From the NCBI GenBank assembly GCA_031259365.1, contig JAIRLP010000109.1:1-6034 (forward strand): a DNA stretch of 6,034 nucleotides. The letters run 5' to 3'. The notes under the pieces were generated by a model. That model was not told the DNA's origin and ran no database searches. It worked only from the letters and a program-made list of their open reading frames with translations. Shown here one piece after another: positions 1-5,133 of this stretch. The first letter of the stretch is position 1. Every line of letters begins with the position of its first letter. The stretch is from Rickettsiales bacterium (GTDB taxonomy: Bacteria > Pseudomonadota > Alphaproteobacteria > Rs-D84). The translations under genes were made by a program, and so were the position numbers.

Positions 1-12
1 TATAAACAAGTG

Positions 13-67
13 ACCCCTGTTCTTATTTTGACAGTTATTAAATGTCAAAATAATTCAATGCAGGGGT
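13..67. repeat. Compound inverted repeat (two nested stems)
   Basis: Two nested inverted repeats share one axis. The inner arms TTATTTTGACA (23-33) and TGTCAAAATAA (43-53) are 11 bp, perfect, with a 9-nt loop. The outer arms ACCCCTG (13-19) and CAGGGGT (61-67) are 7 bp, perfect, separated from the inner stem by unpaired 3-nt and 7-nt stretches. The outer arm ends 3 nt before a GGAGG motif (71-75). It could be an RNA hairpin (the terminator of a gene beyond the left edge, or a leader structure), a dispersed palindromic element, or protein-binding DNA. No T-tract follows the outer stem, which argues against a plain intrinsic terminator. The arms are directly visible; the function is unknown. 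Confidence 0.7.
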
Positions 68-79
68 GACGGAGGCTTT

Positions 80-205
80 ATGTATTTAAAAGTTACATTC
101 TTGTCAGTTGAGCTTTGTATTAATATCCCGGACCCGAAAAGCGGTTGCGTCAGGGCTTTGGCTCGTATGTTAATTAACAATTATCAATTAACAGATAACA
201 ATTAA
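80..205 (+). CDS. Candidate 41-aa small ORF, uncertain
   Basis: A short frame begins at ATG 80 behind GGAGG at 71-75, with a 4-nt gap that is shorter than usual. It ends at TAA 203-205. The product begins MYLKVTFLSVELCINIPDPK and has two cysteines (13 and 23). It has no transmembrane helix or known motif that I recognise. Its last dozen codons are built from the 14-bp tandem repeat of 172-213, so the 3' end is repeat DNA and not evolved coding sequence. The frame is also open upstream of the ATG to the TGA at 29-31. The whole may be part of a dispersed non-coding element that happens to be open. The Shine-Dalgarno-like sequence is the only positive evidence. Confidence 0.15.
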   Translation: MYLKVTFLSVELCINIPDPKSGCVRALARMLINNYQLTDNN

Positions 206-213
206 CAAATATT
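172..213. repeat. Three tandem 14-bp repeats, AATTAACA core
   Basis: The octamer AATTAACA occurs at 172-179, 186-193 and 200-207, exactly 14 bp apart. The units are AATTAACAATTATC, AATTAACAGATAAC and AATTAACAAATATT, with the last diverging at its end. The first eight bases are invariant and the spacer varies. The periodicity is directly visible. Possible roles are a slippage-generated minisatellite within a dispersed element or tandem binding sites for a DNA-binding protein. Three units without long unique spacers do not make a CRISPR array. Confidence 0.75.
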
Positions 214-300
214 GTGGGGCCACTACCCCGTCCGCTTCGCGTCCACCCCTTCGCCAGCGAAGGGGAATAAACACCGTGTCAAGCCACCAAAGGGGAATAA
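214..300. repeat. REP-like GC-rich hairpin cluster with direct repeat
   Basis: This stretch is GC-rich between AT-rich flanks. GGGG (216-219) and CCCC (226-229) form one small stem. CCCCTTCGC (246-254) and GCGAAGGGG (257-265) form a perfect 9-bp inverted repeat with only CA between; in practice this is a 7-bp stem with a 6-nt loop. The sequence AAGGGGAATAA occurs at 260-270 and again at 290-300. Between the stems lies CGCTTCGCG (233-241), a further tiny palindrome. The pattern resembles the repetitive extragenic palindromic elements found between genes in many bacteria. The structure is seen; the assignment as a dispersed family is inference, because no second copy lies in the window. Confidence 0.5.
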
Positions 301-302
301 TC

Positions 303-322
303 TTGTCTAATATATTAGACAA
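303..322. promoter_or_regulatory. Perfect 20-bp palindrome, possible operator
   Basis: TTGTCTAATA (303-312) is followed directly by its exact reverse complement TATTAGACAA (313-322), with no spacer. It lies 83 bp upstream of the flavoprotein start at 406. A gapless, AT-rich 20-bp dyad is the usual shape of a site for a homodimeric helix-turn-helix repressor of the MarR or TetR type, and I see no T-run that would make it a terminator. No regulator gene lies in the window. Control of the downstream gene is inference. Confidence 0.4.
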
Positions 323-392
323 TTAATATTATCAACGTATGTCCCTCTTGGTGTCACCCGACTTAAATATAGATTTTTCTGCCAGACCATTG

Positions 393-398
393 TAGAAT
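393..398 (+). promoter_or_regulatory. Possible -10 box very close to the flavoprotein start
   Basis: TAGAAT (one mismatch to TATAAT) is preceded directly by TG and ends 7 nt before ATG 406. Transcription from it would start around 404-406 and give an almost or fully leaderless mRNA. This fits the absence of any Shine-Dalgarno motif upstream of 406. No good -35 is seen at 16-18 bp; TAGATT at 370-375 matches TTGACA at only three positions. A promoter further upstream is equally possible. Confidence 0.2.
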
Positions 399-405
399 TT
401 AATTT

Positions 406-1563
406 ATGAAGAAATATGATGTTATTATTATCGGTGCTGGCGCATCTGGATTATCTGCAGCACGCAGTGCTTTGGCGCGTGGACGCCGTGTCTTGGTTTT
501 GGACATGGGTGATAAACCTGCCCGCAAAGTTTTTATCTCTGGCGGCGGCAGATGTAATTTCACAAACATGGCCGCTTCACGTGACAGATATTTTGGTCAA
601 AATCCAGACTTTGTCAGATCATGTATCGCAACAGTTAAACCTGCTGATATTTTGGATTGGATGCGCAACCATAATCTTGATTGGGTCGAAAAGGCACCCG
701 GACAATTCTTTTGTAAAACGGGTAGCCAAGATGTGATTGACGCACTGACAAGTGACGCAGCTGGCGCTGATATTATCTTTAATACACAGATTACTAATAT
801 TGAAAAAATTGAAGATGAATTCACCGTTTACGCCAAGAACGCTGTTTACTTTGGGACTGCTGTGATTATTGCAACAGGCGGAACATCATATCCAACACTG
901 GGCGTATCTGATTTTGGTTTTATGATTGCAAAAAAATTCGGTCATAAAATTATCCCGGTTGAACCCGGCTTGGTTGGATTAAAGCTTGACATATTTCCAG
1001 AAGAATTATCTGGAATCTCGCTGGATGTTAAAATAACTGCTGGTAAAAAATCTGTTACAGATTCGTTATTATTTACACATTTTGGGATTGGCGGGCCAGC
1101 GGCCTATCGTGCTTCTATGTTTGATTTGACCCAGAATTTTCATATCAACTTTCTGCCTGGAATAAATGTTTATGATTGGCTGACCAATGCAAAACAAACC
1201 GAAGGCCGTAAATCACTGGCAACAATATTATCGCAAAAATTGCCTTCCAAGTTTGCCAAATGGCTGGGCAGTAATTCTGATAAAAATATTGCTGATTACA
1301 AAGATTCTGAAATTACTGTGGTCACAAAATATATTAATGATTTGACGATTCCTGGTGGCAAGTTAAAACGCCGTGGTCTGCAAAGCGCCGAAGTCGTCGT
1401 GGGTGGTGTGTCCACAGACCAAGTTTCATCAAAAACCATGGAATCTAAATTATGCCCTGGCCTGTTTTTTTGTGGCGAAGTCCTGGACATCGCAGGTGAT
1501 CTGGGTGGTTTTAATTTGCACTTTGCCTGGGCCAGTGGAATTGTTGCGGGCACATATGCGTAA
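406..1563 (+). CDS. HI0933/YhiN/BaiN-family FAD-dependent oxidoreductase
   Basis: This is a complete 385-residue cytosolic flavoprotein, close to the family's usual length of about 390-420. The dinucleotide-binding motif GAGASG is at residues 10-15, after a hydrophobic first strand. The family signature KVFISGGGRCNFTN follows at 41-54. The second nucleotide-binding strand ATGGTSYPTLG is at 156-166, the FTHFGIGGPA segment at about 223-232, and the C-terminal FAD-binding block GGVSTDQV...FFCGEVLDIAGDLGGFN at about 333-370. Members are annotated as NAD(P)/FAD-dependent oxidoreductases (HI0933-like). BaiN from a gut Clostridium acts in bile-acid dehydroxylation, but most members, including E. coli YhiN, have no settled substrate, so no reaction is assigned. 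The start at 406 places the GAGASG motif at the expected distance. No Shine-Dalgarno motif precedes it. It stands alone: repeats lie upstream and a hairpin terminator 10 bp after the stop. Family assignment is strong. Confidence 0.95.
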   Translation: MKKYDVIIIGAGASGLSAARSALARGRRVLVLDMGDKPARKVFISGGGRCNFTNMAASRDRYFGQNPDFVRSCIATVKPADILDWMRNHNLDWVEKAPGQFFCKTGSQDVIDALTSDAAGADIIFNTQITNIEKIEDEFTVYAKNAVYFGTAVIIATGGTSYPTLGVSDFGFMIAKKFGHKIIPVEPGLVGLKLDIFPEELSGISLDVKITAGKKSVTDSLLFTHFGIGGPAAYRASMFDLTQNFHINFLPGINVYDWLTNAKQTEGRKSLATILSQKLPSKFAKWLGSNSDKNIADYKDSEITVVTKYINDLTIPGGKLKRRGLQSAEVVVGGVSTDQVSSKTMESKLCPGLFFCGEVLDIAGDLGGFNLHFAWASGIVAGTYA

Positions 1564-1566
1564 TTC

Positions 1567-1597
1567 AAAAAACGTCCCATTTGGGACATTTCTTTAT
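1567..1597. terminator. Hairpin terminator, probably bidirectional
   Basis: GTCCC (1574-1578) and GGGAC (1583-1587) form a 5-bp GC-rich stem with a 4-nt loop. On the minus strand the stem is followed by G and a run of six T (complement of 1567-1572), a canonical intrinsic terminator only 6 nt past the stop codon of the minus-strand lipoprotein gene. On the plus strand the tail after 1588 (TTTCTTT) is weaker but could also end the flavoprotein transcript. It separates two convergent genes. Confidence 0.75.
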
Positions 1598-2865
1598 TTA
1601 TCCAATTTCATAGTGGATATAAATTTATTAAATTCATCCGTGTCAGATTCTGATGATTCACCGTATATTTTTTGTTCAACATAATAGATATCATTATCAT
1701 CGAAAAATACAGCTTTGTGCTTTGTTATTATTTGACATCCAGAACGTTCATCATGACAAGATTTGGTTGTTGTTTTGAATATATTCATATCCAAGCCATT
1801 AATCTTTTTGATATATTTTTCGTCGGCAATAACCGCAATATCTTTGGAATCTTGTACTGGGTTGATATATTCAAGAACCGCAGATTTATCAAAGTTTTTA
1901 ATCGAATTACGGATTATCTGGATTTTATAACGAGGATCGTATGGTGTTCCATGACTGTAAATCACACCAGCAATTCCCAAGACAGAATTAAAACCGCATT
2001 CCAAACCAATTACTTTTTGTTTCAATGGAATTTCTTTAAAATCCAGGGTTCTACATTCTGTATCCGAAGAACACATTACTTCAACGCAACTCTCTTCATC
2101 GTCACATTCATAATCCAGATAATGATTGTTTGGTAACTTTGGCGCAGAATCCACACAATTACCATTTGTACAAAGCAGATCAATACAAACAGAACCATCA
2201 CATTTATAATTGGTTCGTTTGTAGAATCCTGTTTTTGGGATTTGTGGCAATGGTTCATAAACAACATCGGTTGGCAAAGTAAAATGTATATCCTGCAATT
2301 TTATATTACCACCACCTGATGATGTCAGAGCATTCCCACAAGCAGCCTTTTTATTGAAAAACGCATCTGTATAATCGTACTTATCTAAAAAGCCCGTAGA
2401 ATGAAATACAGGTGACCTGTCCGACAACAAAACAGTTGGATCTGGATCTTTTAATAATCCAAAATTTTCAAATGGCAGCAATGGGATTAAATTGCTGTGT
2501 GTCTGATAATAATCATATTCAATATCAATCAAGCGATTATCGTGAAAAACATATTTTATTGTGTCGGTTTCAGGTGTCGTTTTGAAAATCGGGATCGGAA
2601 TAATCAAAAATACCCCCAGCCATAATCTGCGATCTGCACGCGGCACGGTATATTCTATGTAATCTTTGCCTTCTTTAGAATATGTGGCGGTGGGATTTCC
2701 TTTGATCTTTTTAATATCATCCTGGGAATAAGAATTCAATTTTGTATATTGCGCTATTTCCAATTCGTACGGCGCACTTTCAAGATTCGTGGTATCTCGG
2801 GTCGTATTGCTGTAACCAAGACACCCAGATAACAGAAAAGATAAAATAATCAGATATTTCTTCAT
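1594..2865 (-). CDS. Cysteine-rich lipoprotein, possible BamE-like domain
   Basis: This is a 423-residue predicted lipoprotein of unknown function. The ATG at 2865 is chosen because it gives a textbook signal peptide: MKK, a hydrophobic stretch, then the lipobox LLSGC with Cys15 as the lipidated residue. The upstream in-frame ATG at 2895 would add ten residues before the MKK and has no ribosome-binding site. Residue +2 is Leu, not Asp, which in enterobacteria would favour the outer membrane. Residues about 38-118 (KIKGNPTATYSKEGKDYIEY, then a strand reading IKYVFHDNRLIDIEY) recall the SmpA/OmlA (BamE) fold, but this is a weak match by eye. The middle has two consecutive four-cysteine motifs (Cys222, 227, 232, 237 and Cys254, 260, 265, 271), then Cys290, Cys370 and Cys377, implying disulfides in the periplasm or outside the cell. 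No catalytic motif is recognised. A promoter lies upstream and a terminator immediately downstream. Confidence 0.85.
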   Translation of the reverse strand: MKKYLIILSFLLSGCLGYSNTTRDTTNLESAPYELEIAQYTKLNSYSQDDIKKIKGNPTATYSKEGKDYIEYTVPRADRRLWLGVFLIIPIPIFKTTPETDTIKYVFHDNRLIDIEYDYYQTHSNLIPLLPFENFGLLKDPDPTVLLSDRSPVFHSTGFLDKYDYTDAFFNKKAACGNALTSSGGGNIKLQDIHFTLPTDVVYEPLPQIPKTGFYKRTNYKCDGSVCIDLLCTNGNCVDSAPKLPNNHYLDYECDDEESCVEVMCSSDTECRTLDFKEIPLKQKVIGLECGFNSVLGIAGVIYSHGTPYDPRYKIQIIRNSIKNFDKSAVLEYINPVQDSKDIAVIADEKYIKKINGLDMNIFKTTTKSCHDERSGCQIITKHKAVFFDDNDIYYVEQKIYGESSESDTDEFNKFISTMKLDK

Positions 2866-2915
2866 ACTTATCAGGCTAACACAGAATCTATTCATTAGTC
2901 AAACATGTTCATATT

Positions 2916-2921
2916 ATTATA
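2916..2921 (-). promoter_or_regulatory. Promoter -10 for the large lipoprotein gene
   Basis: On the minus strand the sequence reads TATAAT, a perfect -10 hexamer. Predicted initiation near 2909 would give a 5' leader of roughly 44 nt before ATG 2865. No convincing -35 is seen: the matching region falls in the preceding terminator hairpin, where TTGGGC lies at 15-bp spacing. Its position directly after that terminator suggests the two lipoprotein genes are transcribed separately. Confidence 0.4.
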
Positions 2922-2924
2922 AAG

Positions 2925-2951
2925 GCAAAAAAGAACGCCCAATTTGGGCGC
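2925..2951 (-). terminator. Intrinsic terminator of the small lipoprotein gene
   Basis: CGCCC (2936-2940) and GGGCG (2946-2950) form a GC-rich stem, extendable by an A-T pair, with a 3-5 nt loop. Read on the minus strand it is followed by TTCTTTTTTGCC, a T-rich tail. It begins 3 nt after the stop codon (2954-2956) of the small lipoprotein gene. The design closely resembles the terminator after the large lipoprotein gene (CCC-AAAT-GGG core). Confidence 0.75.
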
Positions 2952-2953
2952 TT

Positions 2954-3367
2954 TTATTTTGTGCCGATGAATTCACAATCAATATGCTGCATTCCATTTC
3001 GGAAGATGCCCTTTTCGCTAAAGATGGCTTCTGTCCCCAGTGTTTTATCTTCGGCCTCATATCTCATCATTTGAAAGATGATATTGCTGTCAGCGGTCTT
3101 CAGGGTCTTGGACCAGATTTCTGTTTTACCATCCCCATCCACAATCATTGGCCATTTAACAATATCAGAAGAATTCAATTCAACCGGTTCCATATCTTCT
3201 TTGGTTAACAAACCACCTGACAAGTCATATGTCTTTTCAATGTATGGGTCTAGATAAATTGTATAATCGCCACATTGATACATTTCAATTGTTGGACTAT
3301 CACTTTCTGACGTGCCGGAACATCCCGCGACCAAAAGCGCCAGCAATAAAAATAAGCTTTTCTTCAT
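2954..3367 (-). CDS. Small predicted lipoprotein, function unknown
   Basis: This is a complete 137-residue protein. The signal peptide is MKK, then a Leu/Ala-rich core, then the lipobox LVAGC with Cys16 lipidated; residue +2 is Ser, compatible with the outer membrane. A short Ser/Thr/Asp linker (17-25) leads into a globular domain that starts near TIEMYQCGDYTIYLD and has two further cysteines, Cys32 and Cys131 at its two ends, which could form a disulfide. The start of the domain (Tyr-x-Cys followed by alternating beta-type residues) faintly recalls MliC-type lysozyme-inhibitor lipoproteins, but I see no conserved motif that would support naming it. The start is well supported: AAAGGA on the minus strand (3379-3374) is 6 nt before ATG 3367, and an extended -10 lies upstream. 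It shows no visible similarity to the neighbouring larger lipoprotein. Confidence 0.85.
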   Translation of the reverse strand: MKKSLFLLLALLVAGCSGTSESDSPTIEMYQCGDYTIYLDPYIEKTYDLSGGLLTKEDMEPVELNSSDIVKWPMIVDGDGKTEIWSKTLKTADSNIIFQMMRYEAEDKTLGTEAIFSEKGIFRNGMQHIDCEFIGTK

Positions 3368-3396
3368 CCCCGTTCCTTTATTTAGATATCTTTTTA

Positions 3397-3405
3397 ATTA
3401 TACCA
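3397..3405 (-). promoter_or_regulatory. Extended -10 promoter of the small lipoprotein gene
   Basis: On the minus strand the sequence is TGGTATAAT: a perfect TATAAT (3402-3397) with the TGn extension (3405-3403). The -35 region at 17-bp spacing (TTCTGC) is poor, as is usual for extended -10 promoters. Initiation near 3390 would give a leader of about 23 nt with AAAGGA in place. It lies within 25-30 bp of the truncated end of the S66 pseudogene on the other strand. Confidence 0.6.
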
Positions 3406-3428
3406 CATAATACGCGCCTGCAGAATAA

Positions 3429-4285
3429 AATAAAGATGTCAACGGCATTCTGTGCAACATTGGTGGCGATGATACAATTCGTTTATTACGCCTGATGAAT
3501 GAAAAACACTTTGAAATTATTCGTGAAAATCCAAAAATATTTATGGGTATGTCTGATACAACGGTAAATCATTTTATGTGTTACAAGGCGGGCCTTTCCT
3601 CTTTTTACAGTCCTGCAAATATGTACGGTTATGCCGAGAACGGTGGCATACCAGATCTTATGATAAAAAATACAAAGAACACGTTATTTTCAGACAATCC
3701 AATTGGCAAACTGCCATCAGCCGAGGAATTTATAATAGATAGAATTGAATGGGATAAAGAAAGCAATAATATACGTCGCAAAAAAATAAAATCAAAGCCT
3801 TGGCGTTTTATTCAGGGCATTAGGCCAGCACAAGGCCGATTGCTGGGCGGTTGCAGCGAAGTCCTAGACATAATAAACGGAACATCTTTATGGCCCGAGC
3901 CGAATGAATGGAAAGATGCAATTTTATTTATGGAAAATAGTGAAGAGATGCTATCGCCTCAATTCATTCTTTGTTTATTACGGAATTTCGGTGCCCAAGG
4001 GATCCTTGGTCGAATAAATGGAATTTTATTTGCACGCCCCGGCGGTGAATTCAAACCAAGTGAACAAAACAAAAGCAAGAATGGATTAAGGGATACCGCA
4101 GGTTTGACGATGTTATCTTAAAAGCTTGCCGTGAATATGGACGTAGCGATATTCCAATCGTAACCAATATGAATTTTGGGCATACGGTGCCACAATTTAT
4201 ACTGCCATATGGCGCAATTACCGAAATCAATCCGGCAAATAAAACGGTTTCTATTTTGGAAAATACTGTTATTAAGTCAAAATAA
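3429..4285 (+). pseudogene. S66 LD-carboxypeptidase/MccF-like peptidase, truncated and frameshifted
   Basis: S66 serine peptidases cleave L,D- or acyl-amide bonds, in muropeptides (LdcA) or microcin C-type adducts (MccF). The open frame begins after TAA 3426-3428. Its first residues (KDVNGILCNIGGDDTIRLL) already match the middle of the N-terminal domain, so roughly 60-90 residues of a family protein of about 300-350 are missing and no start codon precedes this block. The first ATG is 3495. The nucleophile elbow MGMSDTT has Ser at 3552-3554 (the family usually has GYSD), and ILFMENS has the Glu at 3933-3935. At about 4064-4085 the reading must shift by -1: the original frame ends at TAA 4119-4121, while the other frame continues with QEWIKGYRRFDDVILKACRE and FGHTVP (catalytic His 4181-4183) to TAA 4283-4285. 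A lost A in the run 4071-4074 would explain it. The retained triad suggests recent decay, or a sequencing error for the frameshift alone. MccF-like rather than LdcA-like is favoured by the GGDDTIR and FMENS segments, with moderate confidence. Confidence 0.85.
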
Positions 4286-4291
4286 CAGCCC

Positions 4292-5122
4292 CTAGAATTT
4301 ACGCCCTTTTATTTTGAACAATTCTGGTTCTTCCTCAATTGCTCTTTTGCGTAACAAGCATTTTATAAATGACAAATACTTATGATTCTCATTAAATACG
4401 CTAAGTATTTCAAACCAGCGTTCTTTGATTGCCTTTTTGTCCGATGCGGATAAAACCTTTATATGAGGCTTTTCCATAAAATAATTTATATAGTCCTCAA
4501 GCGTTTTATCAGATTGTGATGACAATTGTTCTGTCTCAAATTTATAAACCTCAAACTGTTTTGAAGAAGTGTAGATGTTCAGCCAATCTTTTTCAGTCAT
4601 ATATTTAATTTCAACCCCGATTATGTCTGATACCTTTTTAAGAACAGATTTTGGTGGTTTTATATGATAAAACAAATTTGTAACGGAACAAAATCCCCAA
4701 TCCTTTAAAACACGATGCATCTCGCGTACCGCCCTAGATTTATCATCCATGAATGACGTAGAGCCCCCAGATATTATTAAATCAATCGAATTTGACTTAC
4801 ATGGAATGTCGTACGCAGAGCCAACTTTGAACTTTATATTTTTTCGGACAGATTTAATATCATGAGCTAATTCTTTATTGGCGGTTTTAACAGCATATCC
4901 AGAAACATCAATACCAAGTATTTTACATTTTAATAATCGGGCAACCTCCAATGACGAGAAACCAGTGTTCGATCCGATTTCAAGAGCCTTGGTATCTTTG
5001 GTTGCAAATGAATTTTGCAAAATCCAATTGATAGTGTCTTTGCCACCTGGACACCGATTGGTTTCGCGCAGTAATGATATAAAGTCAACATACGACATAT
5101 CTGCAAATTTATTTTTTGTCAT
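4292..5122 (-). CDS. Class I SAM-dependent methyltransferase, substrate unknown
   Basis: This is a 276-residue cytosolic enzyme predicted to transfer a methyl group from S-adenosylmethionine. The Rossmann-type core is clear. Motif I ALEIGSNTG is at 46-54, and the acidic end of strand 2 GIDVS at 70-74 has Asp72 expected to bind the SAM ribose. GSAYDIP (101-107) fits the adenine-binding loop. The strand-4 segment DLIISGGSTSFM is at about 114-125 and the conserved helix AVREMHRVLKDWGF at 131-144. The remaining C-terminal part (about 145-276) is Lys/Glu-rich, without a domain I recognise, and may determine the substrate. The start is supported by AGGGA on the minus strand (5135-5131), 8 nt before ATG 5122. 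This site overlaps the stop codon of the upstream synthetase-like gene, so the two are probably co-transcribed and translationally coupled. The 3' end is 6 bp from the S66 pseudogene end, with no hairpin seen between. By eye it is more AT-rich than the flavoprotein gene, which may point to different ancestry. Confidence 0.88.
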   Translation of the reverse strand: MTKNKFADMSYVDFISLLRETNRCPGGKDTINWILQNSFATKDTKALEIGSNTGFSSLEVARLLKCKILGIDVSGYAVKTANKELAHDIKSVRKNIKFKVGSAYDIPCKSNSIDLIISGGSTSFMDDKSRAVREMHRVLKDWGFCSVTNLFYHIKPPKSVLKKVSDIIGVEIKYMTEKDWLNIYTSSKQFEVYKFETEQLSSQSDKTLEDYINYFMEKPHIKVLSASDKKAIKERWFEILSVFNENHKYLSFIKCLLRKRAIEEEPELFKIKGRKF

Positions 5123-5133
5123 AGTATTAGTCC

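Noticed and set aside
1..69. Open frame 1 at the left edge ending at TGA 67-69, as the tail of an upstream gene
   Set aside because: Twenty-two codons can be open by chance, and they coincide with the inverted repeat; no recognisable protein end.
172..213. CRISPR-like array
   Set aside because: The units are only 14 bp, without unique 25-40 bp spacers, and no cas gene is present.
416..824. Alternative frames at 416-736 (+) and 597-824 (-) inside the flavoprotein gene
   Set aside because: Both are covered by a strongly conserved coding frame.
1296..1684. Open frames at 1296-1589 (-) and 1373-1684 (+)
   Set aside because: They overlap the conserved C-terminus of the flavoprotein and run through the terminator.
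1672..2136. Plus-strand 154-codon open frame
   Set aside because: It lies antisense within the large lipoprotein gene, has no ribosome-binding site and its product resembles no family.
2866..2895. Upstream in-frame ATG at 2895 for the large lipoprotein
   Set aside because: It would place ten polar and mixed residues before the MKK signal sequence, and no ribosome-binding motif precedes it.
2984..3495. Plus-strand open frames at 2984-3208 and 3229-3495
   Set aside because: They are antisense to the small lipoprotein gene or cross its promoter into the S66 fragment in a different frame; composition is random.
4064..4085. Programmed -1 ribosomal frameshift in the S66 gene
   Set aside because: No X-XXY-YYZ slippery heptamer lies in the correct phase and no downstream structure is evident; the family is not known for recoding, and the N-terminus is lost as well.
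3495..4121. A complete 208-residue protein from ATG 3495
   Set aside because: Family-conserved residues occur in frame before this ATG (GGDDTIRLL), and the catalytic His lies after the stop in another frame; it is a fragment of a broken S66 gene.
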